The notes under the pieces: generated by a model
What the model saw: only the letters and a program-made list of their open reading frames with translations
The model's database searches: none
What the model was told of the DNA's origin: nothing
Shown here: positions 34,031 to 45,100 of the stretch, piece by piece
Numbering within the stretch: position 1 is the first letter of the stretch
Layout: the number at the start of each line of letters is the position of its first letter
Position numbers and translations under genes: made by a program
Assembly (NCBI GenBank): GCA_002917075.1
Contig: NTMA01000065.1
Coordinates: forward strand, 124,001-188,000
Source of the DNA: Hawksworthiomyces lignivorus
Taxonomy: Eukaryota > Ascomycota > Sordariomycetes > Ophiostomatales > Ophiostomataceae
Length of the DNA: 64,000 nt
Direction of reading: 5' to 3'

Positions 34031-34637
34031 TCACAGCACTTTCTGCACCAGTTCCACAATGTCAAAGTAGGCGGCCTGCGCCTGTGCATCGTCGCTGTTT
34101 GCTGCTCCACTGCCGAGACCCTGTCCGAGCACTCCGCCTCCGACACTGGCCTGGCGGGGGTTCAAATCCAGGCCCAGGCCCACCACCAGCGTCCGCCGTT
34201 CGCCAGGGTCGCGCAGCGCCAGCAGACTGCCGATCTGCGCCGCCACGAGCTGGCCGAACGTCTCGCGTGCCTCACCGCCCGCCCCGAACAGCGTCCGCGG
34301 CGTCAGGTGCGTCGACGGCAAGAGACTGGTGCTGCTGCTGCTGCCGCGGATGCCAGGAGGCAGCGCGGCGTCCACCGACGCGGCCGACGGCGCAGAGAGT
34401 GGGACTTGGATCTTTATGTAATGAGTGCCGCGTCAGCTAATCATGCCGGAAATTCGATCGCTGCTCGATTGGTTCATTCCTCACCCATTGTGCGAGGCGT
34501 CCGCCCTGGGAGACCAGCACCATGATCTTGTCGGAGAAGTAAATAACTTCTGCCTCGGCATCGGCGCCGTTGACCGTGCCCTGGACCTTGTTGGACTTGG
34601 CCGGGTAAGGCGCACCATGAGTAACGGTCGTTGACAT
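34031..34637 (-). CDS. Proteasome assembly chaperone 3-like protein
   Basis: Exons 34637-34485 and 34411-34031 (intron GTGAGG to AAAG, phase 0) encode 177 residues. The first exon gives the beta-rich start TEVIYFSDKIM-type text (here AEVIYFSDKIMVLVSQGGRL), which continues over the splice as AQWIQVPLSAPS. The second exon has HLTPRTLFGAGGEARETFGQ and an ERRTLVVGLGLDL block. This matches PAC3/PSMG3 (yeast Irc25/Poc3), a small protein that works with PAC4 to build the alpha ring of the 20S proteasome. Residues 140-160 are a Gly/Ser-rich insert. The gene is divergent from DHR1, with 408 bp between starts. Assignment rests on motif resemblance over a short protein. Confidence 0.78.
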
Positions 34638-35045
34638 TGTCTGCCCTCTTTTAAATTAGCGTCTGTGGTTGCTTCTGGCAAGCCCCTGCAAACAGCACAG
34701 CGATATTATCGAACGTAAATTATACAGAGCACTGGCTCTAATTTGAAATGTTAGCATTATTAAATATTAATAGGGAAAAGTCTGCTTAATCGTGTGTAAT
34801 TGGACAAATGTCTTGGGGGTTTCCTCCCACTAGTTATGCTCCACTAAAAAGTTTTTATCGATAAGAAAAATATCCAAATCGATGCACTCGAAAAAAAAGA
34901 AAGCTTGAAAGACGATTGACACTAGGAAGCATGAGAGGAACGCACAGCAGCCAAAGTCGAGTGAGGGAAAGAGAAAATTCATTGTTTCTTCAGTGAATAT
35001 CCAGAAACACCGGAGCCAGCTTTTGGCTGGACATTCTTCCTCACG
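34638..35045. promoter_or_regulatory. Divergent promoter between PAC3 and DHR1
   Basis: 408 bp, AT-rich in the middle (about 34710-34880). No repeat or motif stands out. Confidence 0.45.
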
Positions 35046-38000
35046 ATGCCGCCGGTAAAGAAGTTCGTGCCCCGGCAGCGAAAGCACAAGGTCCTCGCCC
35101 GGCAGGCCGAGCGCCAGACACGAGGGGACAGCGGCGCAGACTCAAATGCAGTCGAGATCCTTCCAGAAGATGTTCGCGCTCATAATGAGAAGAAGGCGAA
35201 GCTGCGCGAAGAACTTCGGGCCAGCCAGTCTTCGCAGATGAGTGCCAAAAAAGCGAAGCGACTTGAGAAATACATTGAGACAAAGCTACGAAAGGACGAG
35301 AGCCGGGAGTTGTACGAAAAACTCGCTGCCAAGAGCATCGATACCGCGCAATTCGAGAGCAGCCGAGACATTGGCAAAGGAAAGCGGCGCCGGCGGGCCG
35401 AGCTTCAAAAGCAAGAGAGCTTAACGAAGCGGCGTGATGATGACGACGAAGATGAGGAGGACCAAGAGTCAGAATCCGAGCCGGACCTGGAAGCAGCATC
35501 AAAACGGCCGGTTCTATTGGAAAAACCTATAAACGGAAAAAGACAGCCCGAGGCAGATAAACAAGCGCCTGCCATACCCAGCACTGTCAGCGCCGCCCCA
35601 GTTGTACCTGTCGCATCTGTCGCCTCTACCACTGTTGCCCCTGCTCCGTCCGATGTGGCAGGAAGCTCTTTGTTCGCTCTTTCTGCAGGTTCTGGTCTGA
35701 AGAGGCCTTTAGAGGTGGGAGAAGATGGCAGACCGATCATTCAAAAGCGACAGAAGCGAGGCGGCATAAAGTCAAAGTATCTAACAGAGACTGTGCGCAA
35801 CCCTGTCGAGGACCTGAAGAAAGACGAATTCGAAGAATGGAGTGGCTTCTCCGACAGTGATAATGAAGACGTAGCCAAAAGCGAGGGCGACGACAGTGAC
35901 GATGTCAGCGCTGCTGGAAGGAACGGCGCCGATTCCGAAGAAAAGAACGAAGCTAGCTCCGAGGAAAGCGACGACTCTGACGCTGAAAAGAGCAGTGACG
36001 ATTCAGGTTCCGAGGAAAATGACGACCAGGGCCAGGCGTATATGTCTGGGTTCAAGTCGTGGGCCCAGCAGCAGCGAAATGAAGCTCTCGGCTTTCAACC
36101 AACAGTCAACAGCTCAGATACAGCTCTCCTCAATATTCCCAAACTAGAAAACTTCACCCCACGGCCTGTTGAGCAGGATCCACTCCCAATCGAGCTGCAG
36201 CCGACGACAAAACTGGATCGAAAAGTGTACAACGTTGCCGTGACACGGTCTCCCGAGATTGAGACTGCCCGGATGGCTCTTCCAATTATCGCCGAGGAGC
36301 AGCAGATCATGGAGGCGATTCACGAGCACGACGTTGTCGTCATTTCTGGTGGCACCGGCTCTGGCAAAACGACGCAGGTGCCCCAGTTCTTGTACGAGGC
36401 CGGCTACGGCTCGCCAGATTCGGCTACTCCGGGAATGATTGGCGTCACGCAGCCGCGCCGTGTCGCCGCCGTAAGCATGGCAAAACGTGTAGCGGAGGAG
36501 CTAGGAGATCACGGGAAAGCTGTGGCCTACCAGATCCGCTTTGAAGGTACGGCGGACAAGAACACTGCTATCAAGTTCATGACAGACGGTATTCTTCTTC
36601 GAGAGCTGTCTGAAGACATTGTGCTGGCTAAGTACTCTGCTATCATTGTCGACGAAGCACACGAGCGCAGCATCAACACGGATGTCCTCATTGGCTTCTT
36701 GAGCCGCGTGAACACAATGCGCCGCCATCTCAACGAGGAGAACAGCAGCAGCGCCAAAGCTGTGCCTCCTCTGCCGCCACTGAAGCTTATCATCATGTCG
36801 GCCACGCTGCAAATCGAAGAACTGACGCAAAATACGACATTGTTTCAGGTCCCGCCAAGAGTTATCAGCGTCGAAGGCCGCCAGTATCCTGTCACAGTCC
36901 ACTTCGCGCAGAGAACTCGCTATGACTATGTTGAGGAAGCATTTCGAAAAATTTCCCGCGGCCACCGCAAGCTTCCGCCTGGTGGATTCCTTGTTTTCTT
37001 AACCGGCGAGGATGAAATCCAGCGATTGGCGAAGCGCCTGCGCCTAGAGATAAATGGCGTCCATTCGGCCACCGGTCCAAAAGTCCGCATCTCATCTAGT
37101 GAGGTTCCATACGAAGTTGAAGATGTTGATTTTGGCGGCGGGCTTGAGGAAGACGACTACGATGACAACAACAGAGAGAAAAGTGGAGATGAGGACGAGG
37201 ATGAGGATGATGAAGCCGGGGAGGACGAGGAATTTGTTGCAGACGAGGGAGAAGAGCTAGGCACTGGTCCTCTGCAGATGAACGTGCTGCCTCTATACTC
37301 CAAACTACCAACAAAAGACCAGCAAAAAGTCTTTCGGCCGCCTCCTGATGGGTACCGCCAGGTCATCCTCGCTACCAATGTAGCTGAGACTAGTTTGACA
37401 ATTCCCGGTATCCGTTACGTGTTCGACTGTGGCCGATCCAAAGAACGCAAATACAACCGCACAAGCGGGGTGCAGAGCTTTGAAATCAGCTGGATCAGCA
37501 AAGCAAGTGCAAGCCAACGGAGTGGTCGTGCGGGACGAACGGGCCCTGGCCACTGCTACCGCCTCTTTTCATCGGCCGTGTATGAGGAGAATTTCTCTGA
37601 TTTTGCGGACCCCGAGATACTACGTATGCCAATCGAAGGCGTTGTACTCCAACTCAAATCTATGAACGTGCCCAAAATCGACATCTTTCCCTTCCCAACA
37701 CCACCAGACCGCCAAAGCCTCGCACGCGCTGAGAAGCTGCTCAAGTACATCTCCGCGCTCGATCCCACCGGCAGAGTCAACGAGCGTGGCCGGTTGATGT
37801 CTGTATTTCCGCTGTCGCCGCGGTTTGCCAAAATCCTCATGGTAGGACATGTGGAAAACTGTATCCACTACGTTATTGCTCTGGTAGCCGGCCTATCTGC
37901 GGACGAGATCTTTGTTCGGCCCACCGCCGCGATTCCCCAAGGGTCTGCAAAGAGCGAAGAAGAAGCGGCTCTGCGTGAAGAGAATGGCTACATCCGAACA

Positions 38001-38867
38001 CAAGCAGACGTGAAGAAAGACGAAGAGCGGAGACGCGTCTCAGAGCTCTTCAAGAAGGTGCACCGCCAATTCTGCTCGTTGGATCCGAAATCGGACGCTG
38101 CAAAGCTGCTCCAAGTCGTCGGCGAGTTCTCCCACGAGCCTACCGAGTCGTGGTGCAAGGGTCACTTTGTGCACTTCAAGGCCCTCCGCGAAGTACAGAA
38201 AATGAGGCGACAGATTACCAATCTGCTGCGGACCAACCTATCGGCGCACTCGCAGCTGGTGTATCAGGAACGGCTGCCTCGTCCCACAGACCAGCAGGTC
38301 ACCCTGATCAAACAGATGGTCGCCTCTGGCTTTCTGGAAAACGTGGCGATCCGCGCAGACGCGTCTCCAAACCCACCTGAGATGCTGCGGAAACCACGCC
38401 GAGCTATTGATGTGCCCTACCTCCCGCTTTTTCCGCTTGACACGGCAACAGCTGGTTCGCCATTTGTGTACATCCACTCCTCATCACCGATGGCACACCT
38501 CTCGGTGTCTGAGTGTCCACAGTATGTGGTATATTCTCACCTGCAGCGTTCTGCTGGGTCAACGCCCCGACAGATTGAGGGAGACAATGGCGACGGTAGC
38601 ACCCAGATTCCAAAGATCCGAATGCGCCCGCTCACAGACATATCCGGTGGGCAGTTGGCTGGGCTGGCTCGTGGTACGCCGCTCTTATCGTATGGCAAGC
38701 CCATCAAAGAGACGTACCTCTCGCCAGACGGCCTGGAGCGTGAGTGCTGGGTCGTACCATACCTGCGGTCTGAGGACGGCGTGCATGGGTTGGGGTGGCC
38801 GTTGCCTGCCATGAAAGTGAGACAGCGGAAGACACCTGGTAGAGGGTGGGAGGTTGTGCAGAAGTAG
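35046..38867 (+). CDS. ecm16: DEAH-box RNA helicase DHR1/ECM16 (DHX37 family)
   Basis: A single exon of 1273 residues. The N-terminal 400 residues are charged and disordered, beginning PPVKKFVPRQRKHKVLARQ and ending in Ser/Asp/Glu runs. The helicase core has motif I GGTGSGKTT near 436, DEAHERS near 535, SAT near 583 and motif VI QRSGRAGRTG near 823. An acidic insert of about 40 residues (about 699-738) splits the second RecA domain, as in other DHR1 proteins. Winged-helix, ratchet and OB-fold regions follow. DHR1 unwinds U3 snoRNA from the pre-18S rRNA in the nucleolus during small-subunit assembly. The gene is divergent from PAC3. Confidence 0.95.
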   Translation: MPPVKKFVPRQRKHKVLARQAERQTRGDSGADSNAVEILPEDVRAHNEKKAKLREELRASQSSQMSAKKAKRLEKYIETKLRKDESRELYEKLAAKSIDTAQFESSRDIGKGKRRRRAELQKQESLTKRRDDDDEDEEDQESESEPDLEAASKRPVLLEKPINGKRQPEADKQAPAIPSTVSAAPVVPVASVASTTVAPAPSDVAGSSLFALSAGSGLKRPLEVGEDGRPIIQKRQKRGGIKSKYLTETVRNPVEDLKKDEFEEWSGFSDSDNEDVAKSEGDDSDDVSAAGRNGADSEEKNEASSEESDDSDAEKSSDDSGSEENDDQGQAYMSGFKSWAQQQRNEALGFQPTVNSSDTALLNIPKLENFTPRPVEQDPLPIELQPTTKLDRKVYNVAVTRSPEIETARMALPIIAEEQQIMEAIHEHDVVVISGGTGSGKTTQVPQFLYEAGYGSPDSATPGMIGVTQPRRVAAVSMAKRVAEELGDHGKAVAYQIRFEGTADKNTAIKFMTDGILLRELSEDIVLAKYSAIIVDEAHERSINTDVLIGFLSRVNTMRRHLNEENSSSAKAVPPLPPLKLIIMSATLQIEELTQNTTLFQVPPRVISVEGRQYPVTVHFAQRTRYDYVEEAFRKISRGHRKLPPGGFLVFLTGEDEIQRLAKRLRLEINGVHSATGPKVRISSSEVPYEVEDVDFGGGLEEDDYDDNNREKSGDEDEDEDDEAGEDEEFVADEGEELGTGPLQMNVLPLYSKLPTKDQQKVFRPPPDGYRQVILATNVAETSLTIPGIRYVFDCGRSKERKYNRTSGVQSFEISWISKASASQRSGRAGRTGPGHCYRLFSSAVYEENFSDFADPEILRMPIEGVVLQLKSMNVPKIDIFPFPTPPDRQSLARAEKLLKYISALDPTGRVNERGRLMSVFPLSPRFAKILMVGHVENCIHYVIALVAGLSADEIFVRPTAAIPQGSAKSEEEAALREENGYIRTQADVKKDEERRRVSELFKKVHRQFCSLDPKSDAAKLLQVVGEFSHEPTESWCKGHFVHFKALREVQKMRRQITNLLRTNLSAHSQLVYQERLPRPTDQQVTLIKQMVASGFLENVAIRADASPNPPEMLRKPRRAIDVPYLPLFPLDTATAGSPFVYIHSSSPMAHLSVSECPQYVVYSHLQRSAGSTPRQIEGDNGDGSTQIPKIRMRPLTDISGGQLAGLARGTPLLSYGKPIKETYLSPDGLERECWVVPYLRSEDGVHGLGWPLPAMKVRQRKTPGRGWEVVQK

Positions 38868-39292
38868 GCCCTTCATCTGTACTGATACACTGGAATCTAG
38901 ATAAAATTAAGAGTCATTGGAATAGAAAAGCTTGATTTTTTTTGGGCCTACATCATATATCAATTTTCTAAGCAAGTTTCGCATACTAAAAGTTATTTTC
39001 CGCGTATATATATGTTTTGATATAATTTTTGTCCTTGCACTGTCTGCATGAGAGAAGGTGTATTCGTATGCTGTTTATAAAGTATAGAAAAAAACTCCGG
39101 GTATCGAAAATCTAAAAGAGAATAAAATTCAAGTAAAGAATACAAAAGATCCATTTTTTACACCATGCCCATGCTTTTTCCTTGACCTTCTTATGGCAGT
39201 TCCATTCTTCCTTCGCCATCCCTTTAACTTGGGTATAATATGACGCCCCCGACCAACCAAATAAAACGAGAGTTAGGTCCATACGCGGCTGA
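38868..39292. other. Convergent 3' region of DHR1 and MED6
   Basis: 425 bp, AT-rich in the first half (T8 run near 38936, TATATATA near 39005). No coding sequence seen. Confidence 0.5.
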
Positions 39293-40359
39293 TTAGGACG
39301 CCGCTGTAGGCCCTTTGCTCTTTCGCCTCTTGGGCTTCGTGGGTGTTGTTGTGCCGCTTGCTTTCCCACCAGCCTTGGTGCTGCCGGTCCCATCCTTTCC
39401 ATCCTTGGCGGTGCCTGATGGTGCTTTGCTGGCCTCTTTGCCATTGTTCGCTTTGGTGACGATCGGACGCTTTGCACCGCCCGCTATCGTGATGTGAAAC
39501 TCGCCTGGGCGGCCCGAGATCGGCTGCTCGTCCATGTACTCGCCGCCATACATCATATGAATGGCGTAGGACTCCTCAGCGAGGCGGGGATCCAAGAGCT
39601 CGGCTTCGTCCAGCGAAATCGACGTCACACCTTCTGTGGTAGCAGCCGCTGTCACATCCTTCGTAGCGGGTTGATCGACAGCCATGGCATCTTGATCATC
39701 TTCCTCGTCTTCGTCCTCGTCGTCGTCCACGTCGACATACTCGTCGTCGTCCTTGTCATTGGTGTCGTACACATGGCCACGAGCAGGCGTCCAGGTCTGC
39801 ATGCTGCCCATAGCCGGAAAGGCCTTGCTCAGCGCGACGGCCATTGAGGCCTGCAGTTGCATCAGCACGGGCTCTCCCAAGTCACTGGGACAATTGGAAA
39901 AGAAAAGGGAAGAACAAAGGGGAGGGAACGCACAATTCGCGAGCTGAGGACATCTGCCAGTGTCGGCGCCTGGTAGATATTGTAGCCGACCACAAAGTAG
40001 TCCGCATAGACGGTCAAGTCGTCGGGCTGGCCGTCGTTGCGCTTGCGCCGCAGCTGCTTGCGGATGACCCACACGCCCGTGCCCGTACCCGGGGCCATCT
40101 CCGCAGGCGCCTGGTGGACGATGTACTCGACGCCGGACATGCTCTTGAGGAAGTCCTCGAAGCGGTCGCGCGTGGCCAGAATGGGGAACATGCTGGCGTT
40201 GTGCAGGGCCTGGTTGTAGACGGTGTTGTTGTTGGACGTCTTGTCGAAGTAGGGGGACCGCATGAAATAGAACAGCACCGAGTTGGAGTGGATGCCCTGC
40301 ATCTCGTCGGCCGCGGCCGGGTCGCTCCATTGGAGCTCGTCCAAAGCTTTGTATGACAT
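39293..40359 (-). CDS. med6: Mediator complex subunit 6
   Basis: Exon 1 is 40359-39934 and exon 2 is 39850-39293 (intron GTGCGT to CTGCAG, phase 0), for 327 residues. The N-terminal domain reads LDELQWSDP, HSNSVLFYFMRSPYFDKTSNN and VWVIRKQLRRKR, the MED6 fold (PF04934) in the head module of Mediator, which links activators to RNA polymerase II. I chose the CAG acceptor at 39851-39853 over the nearer CCCAG because the latter puts a stop directly after the junction, while the former yields DVLSSRI-ASMAVALSKAF, matching the usual helix. The C-terminal half is acidic (39 residues of mostly Asp/Glu near 190-220) and then Lys/Gly-rich, ending KPKRRKSKGPTAAS. Divergent from the MMTAG gene. Confidence 0.9.
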
Positions 40360-40696
40360 TGCGGGTGGTGGTGGTGGTGGTGGTGAGGCCGTGGGTATGG
40401 TGGCCGTTGCATGAAAGGACGACGTCTTTGACGTGGGCACGACCGAATTGGGAGGGGGGGGGGAGGTGCCGCAAAGCACCACTAGAGCTTCTATTATATT
40501 ACGCGCTAAGCAGCTCGCGTGTGCCAACTCTGAAGAACAGGACGAAGAAAGATTACGTAATACTCCAACACCACGCCAAAACTCGTTTGATTGAGGCGTC
40601 GACGGGAAGAGAACTCTCATATTCATTATCACCACTTCGATCATTCTCTTAAATTAGCGAAACTAGCCACTACTGTCTTGGCGCCAACGAGACGAT
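40360..40696. promoter_or_regulatory. Divergent promoter between MED6 and MMTAG gene
   Basis: 337 bp. It contains GT-rich and G-rich tracts (repeated GTGGTG at about 40363-40384; G runs at 40450-40468). No known site recognised. Confidence 0.45.
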
Positions 40697-41773
40697 ATGG
40701 ATTTAGTCTCAACTGTCCGAAAACAGGGGTCTCGCGGCGGCGTCAACTTCAGCTGGGATGACGTCGCCACCTCTGCCCACCGCGAGAACTATCTTGGCCA
40801 CAGTCTCAAGGCACCCGTCGGTCGCTGGCAGCAGGGGCGTGATCTCACTTGGTATGCAAAGGAGAAGGAAGATGACGGAGCCGACGGGCAGGAAGCCCAA
40901 GAGACCGACGAAGACGCAGCGCGCCGCGAAGAGCTGCGGCGCGTCAAAGAGGCCGAGGAGGAAGCAATGGCGCGGGCGCTGGGTCTGCCGCCAGGCATGC
41001 GGCTCGGCGGAGGAGGAGGGATTCCAGGCGAATCAGGCACAGGAGCAAATGCGGTAGTTGTCCCCGCGGGGCAATCGCGGATCCCAATACCTCCAGCTGC
41101 AGCCGACGACGGAAGAAGGAACAGAGACCGAGACGATGACCGAAGAAGAAGACATGGGGACAGAGATAGGGATAGGGACAGGGACAGAGATCGAGGCAGA
41201 GAGTCTCACCATGGTCACCACGAACACCACCGGCGGCGGTACCGCGATCGTCATGATGAAGAGCCAAGCAGCAGAGGTGGCGAAGATGGCGAGGAACGTG
41301 GTCGACACCGCAGGCAGGGCCGTGACAATCACCACGGACAACGACGCCGTGATGATCACCTCCGCAGCCATGACCGAGACTATGGTGGCCGCTACCGCAG
41401 ACGGGACAGCTCAAGTGACCGCCGAGACGACCGAGATAGACAGCGAGAGCGGAGCCGGAGCCCAGAAGGGCGCCAAGGACGACGAGAGGACCGCAGACGG
41501 AATGACCGCACTGATGGCGACAAGCCAGAAAGAGATGGTGACGACGGACCAAGAAACACTAGCAGAGACCGTGGTTCAAGATACGAACAAGAAGGGAGAG
41601 AAGGCCACAGAGAAGACAGCAGAGAGCGCGGTCGGCGGGCCCATGACTACCAGCGCCAGGGTCCTCGTCATCGCTCTCGGAGCCGGTCACCGAGAAGAGC
41701 CCCAAGAGGAACTGAGAGACAATACCGGAACAGGAGTCGAAGTCGGAGCGACAGTCGAGGAAAGCCATCTTAA
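40697..41773 (+). CDS. MMTAG-domain (multiple myeloma tumour-associated 2-like) protein
   Basis: A single exon of 358 residues. The first 60 residues match the MMtag domain (PF10159): [20 protein letters not shown] then [20 protein letters not shown] and YAKEKE. A charged helix follows ([20 protein letters not shown], then [11 protein letters not shown]). From about residue 130 to the end it is Arg/Asp/Ser/His-rich with RD, DRDR and RSRSRS repeats, like splicing-associated proteins. Human MMTAG2 is a kinase-phosphorylated nuclear protein of unclear role, and function here is likewise unknown. The purine-rich repeat region leaves a second frame open from 41058 to 41789, which I treat as a by-product. 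The gene is divergent from MED6 and convergent with TRS120. Confidence 0.85.
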   Translation: MDLVSTVRKQGSRGGVNFSWDDVATSAHRENYLGHSLKAPVGRWQQGRDLTWYAKEKEDDGADGQEAQETDEDAARREELRRVKEAEEEAMARALGLPPGMRLGGGGGIPGESGTGANAVVVPAGQSRIPIPPAAADDGRRNRDRDDDRRRRHGDRDRDRDRDRDRGRESHHGHHEHHRRRYRDRHDEEPSSRGGEDGEERGRHRRQGRDNHHGQRRRDDHLRSHDRDYGGRYRRRDSSSDRRDDRDRQRERSRSPEGRQGRREDRRRNDRTDGDKPERDGDDGPRNTSRDRGSRYEQEGREGHREDSRERGRRAHDYQRQGPRHRSRSRSPRRAPRGTERQYRNRSRSRSDSRGKPS

Positions 41774-42153
41774 GCAGTTCTGGCACTAAAAGTCCCAATT
41801 CTTTTTTTTATTTTTTATTTTTTTTAAAAAAAAAGCATCACACAACAAATCGTCGGAATTTTTTTGATGTATCATAAATGAATCTACGAGATCTGTATTT
41901 CACCTAGCAACCCTAGGAGCCTCGTTTCAAAAGTCGCTCTTTCACATCTTCGTTTGCACAGATTGTCCAGGCCGTCTTGTCCTAAGAAGCATCTCGTGAA
42001 GTTTGCATGGGATTAGACCTTTGGTCGTTACACGTATCAAAGGCGATTAAATGTATTATTTATTTTAAATTCTAGCTGCATTTTTCAATGGCCAGTATCT
42101 ATATATATACAAAGTAGTTCACTTCCCCGTACTACTTATATTTTCTACCTGCA
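41774..42153. other. Convergent 3' region of MMTAG gene and TRS120
   Basis: 380 bp. At 41802-41834 a long T-rich run is followed directly by A9, a self-complementary block that could mark 3'-end formation of either transcript. Otherwise AT-rich and empty. Confidence 0.5.
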
Positions 42154-45100
42154 TCAATTCGCATCTCTAACAAGAAAATGGCACGGCGTGCGCGAGTGCC
42201 AGATCCGCCGCTCGCGGGGACCTAGCATGGCATCCATGAGCTGCGTCTCCGTGTTGGAGCGCGGCCGGCCGGACTGCCTCTTCTTCTCCTCCAGCTGCTG
42301 CTGGGCGACCTCGTCCTTGGACCGCGGGACCCACAGGCGCGTCTCCTCGACGGACGCGGTGACCTCGAACTCGCCGCGGCAGAGGGCGGTGACGCCGACG
42401 CGGACCTCGGTGGTGGCGCGGGCGTCGAGCAGCGGCAGGGTCTGCTGGAGGGTGCCGTTCCAGGCGAGCTTGCGGGTGAAGTCGAGGGCGACGTTGAGCG
42501 GGCGGTGGCACAGGGCGGGCATGAGGCGCAGGGTGGGGTAGATGGGCTGGGCGGTGCGGTTGGCGATGCGGACGCGCAGCTGCACAAAGTCGTCGACGGC
42601 GACGGCGCGCGCCGGCTGGTCCGCGCCGGTCTGGACCACGGCCACGTCGATGCCCACCTCGTCGACCTTGATGGCCTCGATCATGCGCGACGTGAGCCGC
42701 ATGCTGCGCAGCTCGATGCTGCCGTGGCGCTGCGTCGCGTCGGACGGCGGCGGCGGCGGCGGTGACGGCTGCAGACCCGCCGACGACGCAGGGGAGGGGA
42801 GTGCTGGGGTGGCAGAGATCGCACTGGACGACGTCGACCACGTGCCCCGCAGCGCGTCGAGGATCTTCTCGCGGTACCAGAAGGCCTCGCGGTTGGCCCG
42901 CTCCATGTCGGGCGAGATCTTGCCGGTGCTGACGACGAACTGGCGCTGGCGCGACGGGTTGAGCGCCGGGATGGACGCGTGCGGGTCCTCGAGGTAGATG
43001 CGCCGCAGCGGCACGATGACGCGGCTCGTGTTGCCCGGCAGGATGTGCTCGGTGACGACCACGTCGCTCTCCACGGCCAGCTGCACGCGCATCTGGCTGG
43101 GCCACGCGTTGCGCAGGTCCAGCAGCAGCAGGCAGTACTTGTCTTCGGCCACCAGGTCGCCGTCTGCGTCGGCAGCGGCGTCGTCGTCCTCGCCGTCGGC
43201 GCGGTCGCCGCCGCTGGCACTACCGCTGGCCCGGTGCACCCGCTCCCAAAGCGGCTTGGGGATGCCGCCGTGCAGCGGCAGGACGTCCATCCGCGCCACC
43301 TCGATGCTGGCGTTGACCGTCACGGTCAGGTGCAGCGACACCTGGCGCGTGTAGAACTTGGTGGCCACCTCGTCGGCCGGGACGCCCAGGTGGGCGTAGT
43401 CGACCTGGATGGCCCCGCTGGTCAGGCCCGGCTTGCCGAGAATCTCAAACTCGAACGTGGCCGTCTCCCCGGGGCCGATGTAGCGCCTGCTCTTGCCGCT
43501 CGCGGCGCCGGCGTCTTTGCGCTGCCGCAGCCGCAGCGCCTGCTTCTTGGCCAGGATCAGCTCGTACTCGTACAGCTCGGCCGGCGACGCGTCGCGGTTG
43601 CCGAGCGCCGCCTGCACCGACGCCTGGGTCGAGTCCTGGAAGGAGAAGAGCAGGAAATCCACGGGCGTCGTCTGCGAGAGGTTCTGCAGCGTCACGGAAA
43701 ACACCTGCCGCTCGCCCTCCAGCACCATGACCGACGACTGCGGCAGCGTCGTCGACTTTACGACGACCATGGGCTGCGGCGGAATCACGTTCAGCGAGAT
43801 GTGCTCGGCCTTGAGCGAGGGCCCCGCCACCAGCGGCAGCGACGGCGACGCCGGCACGTCCGTGGCCTGCGCGCCCGCCGAGAGCACATAGGGCGCGGCG
43901 CCAATGCGCTTGACCTTTTCTTCGCGCTCGGGGGACCACGGCTGCGGGAAAATGGGGAACCGCCGCTCGCGGCAGCCGCGCACGCGCACGACGGCACCCG
44001 TCACGTGTAGTGCACCGGCTGCCCTGGGCAGGCCGGCGACCTTGACGATCTGCGTCCGATACGGCCCGAGGATGGTGCTCTCCGCGTAGGCTTCAAAGTC
44101 CGCGCCGTCCGTCTCGAGCTGGACGCTCTCTATTTCCACTTCGATATCGTAGGGGTTCTGCAACGTCAGCTTGAACGTGGCCGGCTCCTGCGCGACCAGG
44201 ATCTGCTCCACGGCGGCCTTTGCCGACGGCTTCAGGAACGAGTTGTGAATAAACGGGTCCACGTCCTGCGACGTCCGCGCCGCCGCCTTGCCGGGCAGCT
44301 CGCTCTTGGTGTGCGCGACCGGCACGCAGGGCGGCGGTGCCGGCTCGAGCTTGACGCCGCGCACCAGAAACTCGTCCCAGTATTCGGCCACCATTTCGCC
44401 GAAGCCCAAGCGCCGCGACAAGCTCGACGTCTTGGCAATGTTGGTGACGAGGCGCACCTGCTCGTCCTTGGAGATGATGGGTGCGGCGTCCTCGCGGCGC
44501 GGGCCTGGGGCGGTGCCGCTCCCAGCCGTCCGGAGCAGGTCGCTCGAGAACTTTAGCACGCCCGCAAAGTCTGGGAGCGCCTCAGAGAAGTTGATGCACG
44601 CCCGCAGCAGGTTGAGCTTGGCAGCCGGCAGGCCAAAGAGGCGAGACGTAGCCTGCGCGCGAATGCGGGCGGTTGCTGCGGCATCGGAGTCGTCGATGTC
44701 GGACGACGGTGCTGCCGATGCCGCCGCCGCCGCCGCCGCCGCCGCCGTGGACGACGGCTTGGTGGGGTCGAACTCCACGACGCCGTACGTCTTGAGCAGC
44801 ATGCCGAGGAATGCGTCCACGCCCGACTCGATGTCGCCCTCGGCCAGGTCAAGCGCGGCAGCACCGTTGGTGTGGCCAGAGTGCACGCCGTTCTGGGTCA
44901 CCAGCCCTGCCGCCGGGTGGATGCCCATCTCGGCGGCGCCTTTTGTGCGCGCCTCGACGAGGCCGCCGATCAAGACGGAGATCAGCTCGCGCACGACCAT
45001 GGCCTTCTTGCGCTGGTAGCCGAGGCGGCCGAGGACGGACGCGATGCCGCTCAGAATGACGATGCGGTCCACCGTCGTCAGCAGCTCCGTCGTGGACGAG

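Noticed and set aside
34156..34170. T-loop-like GGTTCAAATCC
   Set aside because: Inside the PAC3 coding sequence with no matching A box or cloverleaf; not a tRNA.
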